Shown here: in pieces, positions 6,902 through 13,052 of the stretch
Layout of the letters: each line of letters opens with the position of its first letter
How positions within the stretch are numbered: position 1 is the first letter of the stretch
Source: Nitrospirota bacterium
Lineage (GTDB): Bacteria; Nitrospirota; 9FT-COMBO-42-15; HDB-SIOI813
Direction of reading: 5' to 3'
NCBI GenBank assembly: GCA_023248365.1
Contig: JAHFER010000015.1
Location: forward strand, 1 to 14,421
DNA length: 14,421 nucleotides
Translations under genes and position numbers: made by a program
The notes under the pieces: model-generated
What the model was told of the DNA's origin: nothing
Seen by the model: the letters and a program-made list of their open reading frames with translations, nothing else
The model's database searches: none

Positions 6902-7651
6902 TCATACCATCCTGCTCGTATTATAAAAGGCTACCCAGCGATCCAGATGATTGCCGTATTGCCTCAGGTTCCATATATTCCCCGGATAGGGTCTTGGCGA
7001 ACCAGCGTTGTATGTAGCGGCCAGCAGCGGCGGTTGATTCAGATGTTTGGCATAACAGGAGTTAAAATACCGGACAGCAAAATCAGCGGCATACAGTGAT
7101 TCCGCAGGCAGGCGGCAGACCAGGTCTGTAATCTCTGCAATGCGCTTTTCTAAAGGGGCATTTGCCGGAGATGGGATTAATGTGAGTGCAGTAGATATAA
7201 GTACATGGTGGGAGCCTACAGATACACGGCTTGCTGTATTCACAGGATTTATATATCCCGGTTCACGCCTTTCAAGAAATTTTGCCTTTGCTGACACATA
7301 TCTCACAACCTCATCAAGCCTTACACCTGCATCAAGCCCTATTGCATTCTTATACACGTTCCGTAATTCCTGAGTAGAGAGCGGACTTGGAACCGTTCCA
7401 AATGATTCTGTGAAGGAATTGGCAACAAGTATATCCAGACCAGTCCCCATCTCGTCTAACAGGCCAAACTTCACACGTCCTGCATAAACAGATTTGATTC
7501 GCCTGATTTTTGTAATAGTGCCTGAGATGTGGCGGTAATCAGGAATATTCCCTGCATCATCCACCTCACAAAGATATTTCGGACCTGTGCATCGCCATTT
7601 ACGGCCGCTGCCAAAACATTTCCAATTGTCAGCCAAAAAGATTAGAGACAT
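6902..7651 (-). CDS. Lysozyme / lytic transglycosylase-like peptidoglycan hydrolase, no signal peptide
   Basis: This 249-residue protein ends with PLLAATYNAGSPRPYPG (208-224) and QYGNHLDRWVAFYN (231-244). The ATYNAG segment matches the A-YNAG motif of lytic transglycosylases and goose-type lysozymes, which cut the glycan strand of peptidoglycan. The likely catalytic glutamate is E82 in ANSFTESFG. A middle segment, REPGYINPVNTASRVSVGSH (129-148), fits the region where the family usually has 'SVGLMQT'; here it reads SVGSHHVLIST. The N-terminus is cysteine-rich (C12, C21, C28) with no signal peptide, so its route to the wall is unclear. ATG 7651 is preferred because GGGAGG lies 5 bases upstream; an upstream in-frame start at 7684 lacks this. 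It follows the emfourin gene by 41 bp and may belong to the same cassette. Confidence 0.6.
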   Translation of the reverse strand: MSLIFLADNWKCFGSGRKWRCTGPKYLCEVDDAGNIPDYRHISGTITKIRRIKSVYAGRVKFGLLDEMGTGLDILVANSFTESFGTVPSPLSTQELRNVYKNAIGLDAGVRLDEVVRYVSAKAKFLERREPGYINPVNTASRVSVGSHHVLISTALTLIPSPANAPLEKRIAEITDLVCRLPAESLYAADFAVRYFNSCYAKHLNQPPLLAATYNAGSPRPYPGNIWNLRQYGNHLDRWVAFYNTSRMV

Positions 7652-7692
7652 ACACACCTCCCGGTTTATAAACTCTAAACACACCAGGAATA

Positions 7693-8016
7693 TTAATCAT
7701 CCTCACCTTTTCTGACCCGGACCATCAACCATCTGACCATCGGATTTAATCCAGCAGGCATGGCCTCCTCACTGATGGTGACTGTATGCTGACGCCCCTC
7801 CTCCTCTACCTTCAATTTGTACTGAAAGCGATCGGGCTGAGGCGAAGGGGAGACAATCTTTGAAGGCAGATTAAAGAAATCCGCACCCTCAAGCATCTTC
7901 CGTAATTCCTGTGCCTCCTCTGAAGTAATGTCAGCAATGTCAACGGATGTTTTAAGGCCTATCCCGGCAAAGCCTCCGGTTCTTTCAAAATAGATTCGCA
8001 ATCTCTTATTCTCCAC
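7693..8016 (-). CDS. Emfourin-like inhibitor of the adjacent M4 metallopeptidase
   Basis: This 107-residue protein resembles emfourin, the proteinaceous inhibitor of protealysin. Matching features are a first strand RIYFERTGGFAGI (7-19), then ITSEEAQELRKMLEGADFFN (30-49), DRFQYKLKVEEEGRQHTVTI (62-81), and a C-terminal helix after AMPAGL (85-90). Emfourins are encoded next to M4 peptidases of the protealysin subgroup and bind them tightly, which keeps the enzyme silent in the producing cell. Here it begins 36 bp after the peptidase stop. The start is GTG at 8016, preceded by GAGAGGACTCA; the nearest family members begin with the same MxxLRIxFERxGGF spacing. No signal peptide is seen, consistent with a cytoplasmic role. 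Confidence 0.85.
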   Translation of the reverse strand: MENKRLRIYFERTGGFAGIGLKTSVDIADITSEEAQELRKMLEGADFFNLPSKIVSPSPQPDRFQYKLKVEEEGRQHTVTISEEAMPAGLNPMVRWLMVRVRKGEDD

Positions 8017-8052
8017 TGAGTCCTCTCTGTTTTTCCAAATGCATTTTCCGGG

Positions 8053-9099
8053 TTAACCAATCACCCCTACTGCCTTCCACGCATTTTGTACTGCCTTATG
8101 CTCTTTGCTTCCATCACCAAAAAGTTCCTTTGCAACGCTGATGGTAGAGCTTGCGGCCCTTTTAAAACCTGAGTTGCTGCGCAGGCGGTCCCTTAATGCA
8201 ACATACCAGATTTTCCCTGCCTTTTCCCACGCATTACCTCCTATCTCCATCGCTGTCAGATAAAAGGCATGGTTAGGTATACCGGAGTTGATATGCACAC
8301 CGCCGTTATCCTGGGTGGTATGTACATAGTTCTTCATATTAGCAGGCTGTGGATCCTTCCCGATCAACTTATCATTGTATGCGGTTCCAGGCGCCTTCAT
8401 CGAGCGCAGGGCCTGACCATTGATCTTAGGCGTAAAAAGACCTGCCCCTATGAGCCAATCCGCCTTTTCTGAGGACTGATTCAATGCCCGTTGTTTTACA
8501 AGGGAACCGAAGACATCCGACATAGACTCATTTAATGCGCCGGGCTGGTTATTATAAGCTAAATTGGCCTCATGCTGAGTTACACCATGGGTCAGCTCAT
8601 GCCCAATAACATCAATACACCCGGTGAATCGTTGAAAAATCCTTCCATCCCCATCGCCGTATACCATCTCGCTACCGTCCCAGAAGGCATTGTCGAAATC
8701 TTTATCGTAATGCACAAAGGAAACTATGGCCATGCCTTTGTCATCAATGGAATTACGCTCATAGATGTCTTTGTATAAGTCATAGGTTGCGCCTGCGCCA
8801 TCATATGCCTCATTTACTGCACGATCCTTACTCTTAGGACCACCTTCTTTACGAACAAGAACACCGGTAGGCGGATCTCCTCCCTTATTTTTATTGTCAT
8901 TAACAGTACGGTATTTATGACCGACCGATGCTGCTGCAGGAAAGAAACCAAGTGTGTGACGCCGGCCCCGTAAAAATCCTAAAACGGATAAGTTATGCAT
9001 AGCCCAATCCTTTTGATCAGGTTCGCCGTGTTTTGCAATCTCTTCCAGCATATGCGGGGGGATAATGGAACAAATTGGAATAATTCTTTTTGTGTTCAT
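8053..9099 (-). CDS. Protealysin-like M4 family metallopeptidase (thermolysin fold), leaderless
   Basis: This 348-residue zinc endopeptidase has the M4 catalytic set. HELTH (167-171) supplies zinc ligands H167 and H171 and catalytic E168. NESMSD supplies the third ligand, E191. DNGGVHINSG contains the transition-state histidine H269. As in protealysin it has no Sec signal and only a short N-terminal propeptide, with an IIPPHML motif (12-18) close to the PPxxL precursor motif of that subgroup. A typical thermolysin has a signal and a propeptide of about 200 residues. Conserved core segments such as YDGAGATYDLYKDIYERNS (99-117) are intact, so it looks functional. The next gene encodes an emfourin inhibitor. 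The ATG has AAAGGAGG 6 bases upstream. It probably acts after release or delivery from the cell, or on intracellular targets held in check by the inhibitor. Confidence 0.93.
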   Translation of the reverse strand: MNTKRIIPICSIIPPHMLEEIAKHGEPDQKDWAMHNLSVLGFLRGRRHTLGFFPAAASVGHKYRTVNDNKNKGGDPPTGVLVRKEGGPKSKDRAVNEAYDGAGATYDLYKDIYERNSIDDKGMAIVSFVHYDKDFDNAFWDGSEMVYGDGDGRIFQRFTGCIDVIGHELTHGVTQHEANLAYNNQPGALNESMSDVFGSLVKQRALNQSSEKADWLIGAGLFTPKINGQALRSMKAPGTAYNDKLIGKDPQPANMKNYVHTTQDNGGVHINSGIPNHAFYLTAMEIGGNAWEKAGKIWYVALRDRLRSNSGFKRAASSTISVAKELFGDGSKEHKAVQNAWKAVGVIG

Positions 9100-9113
9100 A
9101 GTAAACCTCCTTT

Positions 9114-9548
9114 TTAAAAATGGTTAACGTATACATCTCCCAACTTATCAGCCGCAGGCTCTGATTCTACTTTATAGATTCTATCCGAACTGCGGCTAAC
9201 AGAGATTGAGACCTTAAAACCAGTTTTAATTTCCGCTTCACCCGGGATTAATCTGTCTGGAATTAATCTGTAAAGAACCGTGGCTGCTGGTTCAGGTTTT
9301 CCTAAAACAGACTTGAACCATCTTTTAAACCGTCCCCATAAGCTGTCTCTTACTGGTTCCACATTGAAGGTCAGCTTAACCTCATTCAGCCCTAAAAATT
9401 CCAGATGATCCAGACCTTCAGCAAGAGGAAACCCTTTGTTAAGGCCAATCCAGCCGCTGCGCTGTAAAAGCTGCATCTCTGCATCTGCGAGGATGACCTC
9501 CTGCATCAGATGCTCAACAAATTTATTAAATGGAAGTCCTTCTGTCAT
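9114..9548 (-). CDS. Small protein of unknown function, possibly a divergent DUF2589-like partner
   Basis: This 144-residue protein has no named domain that I recognise. It has an N-terminal helical part (about 5-31, FNKFVEHLMQEVILADAEMQ), a beta strand in LNEVKLTFNVEPV (54-66), a basic Trp/Phe-rich amphipathic helix (70-82, WGRFKRWFKSVLG), then beta strands (AATVLYRLIP, EIKTGFKVSISVSR). This order of helix then beta strands ending in an alternating strand resembles the DUF2589 gene directly upstream, which is only 9 bp away, so I suspect a divergent relative or partner. There is no signal peptide. Start ATG 9548 lacks a strong ribosome binding site and probably depends on coupling to the preceding gene. 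The M4 peptidase gene follows after 14 bp. Confidence 0.7.
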   Translation of the reverse strand: MTEGLPFNKFVEHLMQEVILADAEMQLLQRSGWIGLNKGFPLAEGLDHLEFLGLNEVKLTFNVEPVRDSLWGRFKRWFKSVLGKPEPAATVLYRLIPDRLIPGEAEIKTGFKVSISVSRSSDRIYKVESEPAADKLGDVYVNHF

Positions 9549-9557
9549 AACGCATTA

Positions 9558-10094
9558 TCACTCACTCTTTACCGATGGTACTGAGTTTGCCAGCAGGCCC
9601 AGTATTTTAGCCAGGCCTTCCGGCATTGGCGCCTCACTGGCATGTACGGTGATCTCCAGTGTACCGCTCCGGTTCATAGTGGATTCTTCTGATGATCTGC
9701 TTGAAACAGATCCTTTCAAAGTAGCGCTAACCCACGGACTTAATAAAGCTCCGCTTGATACATCCAATGACAGTCCCTTTTCCATACTTGATGACTCCTT
9801 AACTGTCTGAGAAATTTCATATTTAAAATTGATAGTAAGTGAATCAATACGCAGATGCGGAACCGGAACCATTGAGAGCAATGGGGCGTTCACCTTATTT
9901 TTTTTAACAGCCCCTTCCTGTTCAGATTCGAATTCAAACTGGATATTATCTCCTTTAAACTTCTCTACAAATTCGATAGTAGCCTGTGCCGCAACAGCCT
10001 GTGCCTTGATCGCCGCAGTCAGCGGGGCTGCAACAATGAACTCAAGTGGTAAGGCCTGAAATTCTGCTGCCGGTTGAAGCTCTGTGTTTGCCAT
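9558..10094 (-). CDS. DUF2589 domain-containing protein (copy A)
   Basis: This 178-residue protein matches my recollection of the uncharacterised DUF2589 family (Pfam PF11655). It has an N-terminal amphipathic Ala-rich helix (LPLEFIVAAPLTAAIKAQAV, 15-34) and the family's hallmark NAPLLSMVPVPHLRID (69-84), which leads into strand LTINFKYEIS. A Ser-rich linker with an alternating strand (about 100-140) follows, then a terminal strand plus helix, LEITVHASEAPMPEGLAKIL (146-165). The biochemical role of the family is not known to me. It has no signal peptide, and the helix could bind membranes or self-assemble. The ATG has AAAGGAGG 8 bases upstream. A second DUF2589 gene lies upstream, separated by an inverted-repeat element, and the M4 peptidase/emfourin pair is downstream. 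Confidence 0.8.
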   Translation of the reverse strand: MANTELQPAAEFQALPLEFIVAAPLTAAIKAQAVAAQATIEFVEKFKGDNIQFEFESEQEGAVKKNKVNAPLLSMVPVPHLRIDSLTINFKYEISQTVKESSSMEKGLSLDVSSGALLSPWVSATLKGSVSSRSSEESTMNRSGTLEITVHASEAPMPEGLAKILGLLANSVPSVKSE

Positions 10095-10311
10095 TTTATG
10101 TTCCTCCTTTGTATTGTTATTTATTGGTTCATTCGTCTTTTAGTTGAAAATAGTATTTAATTAACCACAGAGGCACTGAGACACAGAGAAATTAAAAAAT
10201 ACAGGAGAAAATTCATAATTTTTATTTTTAAATTGTAATTTTTGATTTTTCCCCGTGCCTCTGTGTCTCTGTGTTTACTTATAGCCTTTTCAACTTTTTT
10301 TTAGAAAAACC
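10095..10311. other. Longest intergenic gap (217 bp) holding an inverted-repeat element
   Basis: No gene is visible in this AT-rich gap between the two DUF2589 genes. It contains the inverted-repeat element described separately and the ribosome binding site of copy A at its left end. A T-rich run lies at 10294-10302, but I see no clear intrinsic terminator or promoter. Confidence 0.6.
10163..10277. repeat. Imperfect inverted-repeat element (CACAGAG type)
   Basis: The left arm AACCACAGAGGCACTGAG continues to ACACAGAG (10163-10188). It is complementary, with a few mismatches, to the right arm GTGCCTCTGTGTCTCTGTG (10255-10273 and on to 10277). About 65 bases of AT-rich sequence separate the arms. 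Repeats of this CCACAGAG/CTCTGTGG kind are dispersed in many environmental bacterial genomes. It could form a long hairpin that attenuates read-through between the two DUF2589 genes. Confidence 0.75.
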
Positions 10312-10947
10312 CTATTTATTTGATGTATAACTTGACTGCGTCAGAAAGGTAAGCAATTTATCCAGACCGGCCGGCATCGGGACCTTTCCAACCTTTACCT
10401 CAATCTGGATAGTTGACTCCTTTCCAGTCTCTTCTTTCCCTTCACCTGACGGACCAATGGTCCCCCGTATGCTTATAGGGTCAGACACAAGAAACCAGGG
10501 ACGTTTACTGTGACCATATCCTGTGTCTTCCTCCTCTTTGACTGCCTCTCCTTCAGATTTCTGTATCTGATTGTGGCGTTGAATATTGCTAACCCTTATT
10601 GCAAGCTTAAAATCAGCAGATTCCACGGCAAGCGGCGCAACCGGTACTAATGCAAGGGTAGGAACAGATACCTTGCGGCGTTGAATTTCTCCATTGACTT
10701 CAACATCATAATAAAAATCCTGATTGTAAGGACTTCCGCCATCGGGACTTCGATTTCCGTTGCTGTCAACAACAGGATTATGAGGATAACCTATTTGTAA
10801 GACAAGATTAAGAAATGAACGGGCCGCATGTATCTGTGCCTTAAAAATCGCATCAAGAGGCGCCAGCAGTGCCTGGGATAATGAAACAGGCGAAGTAGCT
10901 GCAGGCCCCTCCTCAAAGTTACCTGAATATTCCTTTTCATCTGCCAT
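10312..10947 (-). CDS. DUF2589 domain-containing protein (copy B)
   Basis: This 211-residue protein is a paralogue of the DUF2589 gene downstream. It shares the N-terminal helix SLSQALLAPLDAIFKAQIHA (22-41), the VSVPTLALVPVAPLAVESAD segment (93-112), which corresponds to NAPLLSMVPVPHLRID in copy A, and a C-terminal strand plus helix, IQIEVKVGKVPMPAGLDKLL (180-199). It differs by a Gly/Asn/Pro-rich insert at about 54-77 and an acidic then Gly-rich linker (about 131-178). There is no signal peptide. The ATG is preceded by AAAGGAGA at 7 bases. The two copies are well diverged, so this is an old duplication or a heteromeric pair rather than a recent tandem copy. Confidence 0.75.
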   Translation of the reverse strand: MADEKEYSGNFEEGPAATSPVSLSQALLAPLDAIFKAQIHAARSFLNLVLQIGYPHNPVVDSNGNRSPDGGSPYNQDFYYDVEVNGEIQRRKVSVPTLALVPVAPLAVESADFKLAIRVSNIQRHNQIQKSEGEAVKEEEDTGYGHSKRPWFLVSDPISIRGTIGPSGEGKEETGKESTIQIEVKVGKVPMPAGLDKLLTFLTQSSYTSNK

Positions 10948-10971
10948 GTTATGTCTCCTTTAACTCAATCA

Positions 10972-11006
10972 GCTTACTGTTTACTGCTTGCTGCTCACTG
11001 TTTACT
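10972..11006 (-). repeat. Five tandem heptamers (AGTAAGC type)
   Basis: Read on the minus strand from 11006 this is AGTAAAC, AGTGAGC, AGCAAGC, AGTAAAC, AGTAAGC: five 7-bp units of consensus AGYRARC. The first unit overlaps the stop codon (TAA, 11002-11004) of the membrane-anchored protein gene. Heptamer arrays of this kind are known as short tandemly repeated repetitive sequences, for example in cyanobacteria. Confidence 0.8.
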
Positions 11007-11841
11007 TTGTTTGTCTCAACTGTGCCAGCATCTCATCTAAGTAGGGCCTATCCCTTCCGCTCATATACGCCTCCGGGAAGAAGATTATTTTGACAGCCGC
11101 AATCATTTTACCATCTGCATCCTTTCCAATGTCCTTTGATAAAGTAATAGCAAATCTTGTATGGTTGAAGAGTTTTGTGTTATCAATAAACGGCATGTCA
11201 TAATCGGATAGCTTAAAGGTAATTTCAGAGGTATTACCAGTTGTAGTATTACCCTCCGGCATATCCATTATCCTGAGTTTTACATAATCATCATCTTTGT
11301 CCATCTCAGTTGCAACAATACCAAGACGATGGCCTCTATAGGCCTTTTCGCCCTTCGGTGGAATCATTATCCCGTTTTCCTCACCCTCAAGAATGGTCAT
11401 CTCAAAAAACATCCCGTCCTCAACCTGAGAAAGCATTGCCTCCTGTTTCCCGCGGATTTCACTGGCAACCTTTCTCAGTTCCATCCTGTCATCACCCTTA
11501 AGTTCCGAATCCAGCTCCTCAAACAGAGGTTTCAGGTTAAACGACTCATGAAAGTTCAGCGCAAGGAGCCTTAGCAGAGTAATCTTCTCTTTGACAGTCT
11601 TTTTCTGTGAGGCATCACCGAAAAAACTTTTTATAAGATTTTCCAGCATCTTTGCCCTTAAATCAGCATCTGCCCTTTCCCTCTCACTCACAATCTGTGC
11701 ATACAACTGATTATTGCTGTTCTTCTCAGAATTCCAGTGCAGTACCAGCGGAATAAAAATGCTGGCTATAAAAACACCAAGCCCCCCCATAATCTTGAAT
11801 ATGGTTTCTACCCAGTCTCTATGTTCGCCATTGTTTGCCAT
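11002..11841 (-). CDS. Single-pass membrane-anchored protein of unknown function
   Basis: I do not recognise this 279-residue protein. One membrane helix lies near the N-terminus (about 15-36, IMGGLGVFIASIFIPLVLHW). It is followed by a charged, probably coiled-coil helical region (about 38-145, rich in Glu/Lys/Arg and including ERERADADLRAKMLENLI). A C-terminal beta-rich domain (about 146-279) contains FEMTILEGEENGIMIPPKG, EITFKLSDYDMPF and AAVKIIFFPEAY. The topology is likely N-in with the bulk either periplasmic or cytoplasmic; the sequence does not decide. The MANNGEH start resembles the MANTEL and MADEK starts of the DUF2589 genes downstream, but it has no visible ribosome binding site, because a repeat hairpin ends close to the start. 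It precedes the DUF2589 copy B gene by 54 bp. Confidence 0.75.
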   Translation of the reverse strand: MANNGEHRDWVETIFKIMGGLGVFIASIFIPLVLHWNSEKNSNNQLYAQIVSERERADADLRAKMLENLIKSFFGDASQKKTVKEKITLLRLLALNFHESFNLKPLFEELDSELKGDDRMELRKVASEIRGKQEAMLSQVEDGMFFEMTILEGEENGIMIPPKGEKAYRGHRLGIVATEMDKDDDYVKLRIMDMPEGNTTTGNTSEITFKLSDYDMPFIDNTKLFNHTRFAITLSKDIGKDADGKMIAAVKIIFFPEAYMSGRDRPYLDEMLAQLRQTK

Positions 11842-11856
11842 ATTATGTTTGGGTCA

Positions 11857-11889
11857 AATCCCCCTATCCCCCTTTCCTAAAGGGGGAAT
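11857..11889. repeat. Palindromic repeat hairpin in front of the membrane-anchored protein gene
   Basis: Perfect 9-bp arms TCCCCCTTT and AAAGGGGGA flank a 3-base loop (CCT) at 11867-11887. A flanking AATCCCCCTA copy of the motif begins at 11858. G/C-rich AAAGGGGGA palindromes like this are common dispersed repeats. It could also act as a transcription attenuator after the carboxypeptidase-regulatory-like gene, but no T-run follows. Confidence 0.75.
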
Positions 11890-11897
11890 TAAGTGTA

Positions 11898-12212
11898 TCA
11901 GCGTATCTTAATCAGCTTATTATTCTTTGAATCCACCTTCCAGTTCTGTTTTACTTCAGGAGAATATATCTTTACCTTCTCAGAGGTGTAAGAAACATTT
12001 CCAATCTTAATATTAAGCTCACGCTCCCCATCCTGCAGTGTAACCCTATACCCTCCAAATTCATTCGTTTTTACATTTGCATTATCAATAGACACATCAG
12101 CCCCGGCAAGCGGACTGCCATCATCTTTGATTATCCTGCCGCTCAAATCCCCTGCATATAGGATACTACATGTGAAAGATAAAAAAATCAGTGCAAAAAT
12201 AATGTATTTCAT
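11898..12212 (-). CDS. Secreted carboxypeptidase regulatory-like domain protein
   Basis: This 104-residue protein starts with a Sec signal peptide (1-20, MKYIIFALIFLSFTCSILYA). The mature part is a single transthyretin-like beta-sandwich of the carboxypeptidase-regulatory type: LSGRIIKDDGSPLAGADVSI (23-42), then TNEFGGYRVTLQDGERELNI (49-68). The 'G.i.d..g.pl.gA.V.i....... T...G.y...l..G' pattern is clear. Such domains serve as adhesion or scaffold modules rather than enzymes. The ATG has AGGAGG 8 bases upstream and lies 18 bp after the zincin-like gene, so the two are surely co-transcribed. It ends in a basic tail (NNKLIKIR). Confidence 0.8.
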   Translation of the reverse strand: MKYIIFALIFLSFTCSILYAGDLSGRIIKDDGSPLAGADVSIDNANVKTNEFGGYRVTLQDGERELNIKIGNVSYTSEKVKIYSPEVKQNWKVDSKNNKLIKIR

Positions 12213-12230
12213 AATTCAGACCTCCTGTCA

Positions 12231-12989
12231 TCAGGTTTTAATCTCCATTTTATACCGCTGATACCGTATAGCCCGCCGGGCCTTACCTGCCTTTATCTTC
12301 AATTGCAGACGTTTCGCTGCCTTCTTATCCCCTTTCGTGGCGTAGGTCTCATATCCTCCGGTCTCAGGATTGAAAAAGCCTATATAGCCTCCGGGGTTTA
12401 TCCCAAAAGAGGCCAGAGTTTTTCCATTGTAAATCCTGCCAAGGAAATCGTTTCTTCCTCCGGCTTCTTCGCCGCCGGTAAAGTAAAGGGGTAAAAGAAA
12501 GTTTGAGACCTCTATACCGTCAATCTTATAGGTCTCGGATTGGACCGCATCACACATCTCATACCAGTGGAATACATACTTGTTGGGGTCAGTGGGATTA
12601 GGACCCTGCACGAGTAAGTTTACCTCAGGATCACCTATGAGTTCAAGCGCTTCGTGAGAAAGTGTTACTGTCCAGCTTTCATTTAATTGTTTTGAAAGCT
12701 CGGTGAATACAAAACCATAGGAAATCCCCCTGTTATTTGTATCATGATAACCGAGTGCGCCATCCACATCAACCTTATCCCAGAGATAGATGACTGCGTC
12801 TCCTCTCATGTCTGTAATGCCCTGTTTCTGCGGCTTCTTCCCGCTCTTTCCCTCCAGTCTGAGCGCTGCCCCAAGGCTCCAGTACGGTTCAAAGTCCTCT
12901 GCTATCTGCCTGTTAATCGCCCTGACAGCCGTCTGCAATTCTTCATCTTTTACCTGGCCGTTAGTGTGATTTATGATTGAAATAATCAT
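12231..12989 (-). CDS. Uncharacterised protein with zincin-like SHEALELIGDP motif
   Basis: This 252-residue protein belongs to a family I have seen but cannot name. Its core is TVTLSHEALELIGDPEVNLL (107-126): H112 and E113 sit in a helix as in a zincin active site, but the second position is E116, giving HExxE rather than HExxH. It is preceded by a likely edge strand, ALGYHDTNNRGISYGFVF (78-95, with H82 and D83). It is followed by HWYEMCDAVQSETYKIDG (141-158) and SNFLLPLYF (162-170), which could supply a further metal ligand (E144). The C-terminal 30 residues are very basic (KKAAKRLQLKIKAGKARRAI). There is no signal peptide. The ATG has AAAGGAGG upstream. A metal-dependent hydrolase function is an inference and unproven. 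Confidence 0.75.
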   Translation of the reverse strand: MIISIINHTNGQVKDEELQTAVRAINRQIAEDFEPYWSLGAALRLEGKSGKKPQKQGITDMRGDAVIYLWDKVDVDGALGYHDTNNRGISYGFVFTELSKQLNESWTVTLSHEALELIGDPEVNLLVQGPNPTDPNKYVFHWYEMCDAVQSETYKIDGIEVSNFLLPLYFTGGEEAGGRNDFLGRIYNGKTLASFGINPGGYIGFFNPETGGYETYATKGDKKAAKRLQLKIKAGKARRAIRYQRYKMEIKT

Positions 12990-13052
12990 GCGTATGCCTC
13001 CTTTAAGTTAATAGTTCTAAAGAAATACAAATCTTTCGCTCTTTCTTTTCTC

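Noticed and set aside
8053..9099. Secreted thermolysin-type peptidase with a signal and long propeptide
   Set aside because: No signal peptide and only a short N-terminal segment with a PPHML motif before the catalytic domain; protealysin type fits better.
10095..10311. Small RNA or riboswitch in the longest gap
   Set aside because: The visible structure is explained by the CACAGAG-type inverted repeat; no conserved riboswitch motif was recognised.
11867..11887. Rho-independent terminator
   Set aside because: The hairpin is perfect but no U-rich run follows on either strand; better described as a dispersed palindromic repeat.
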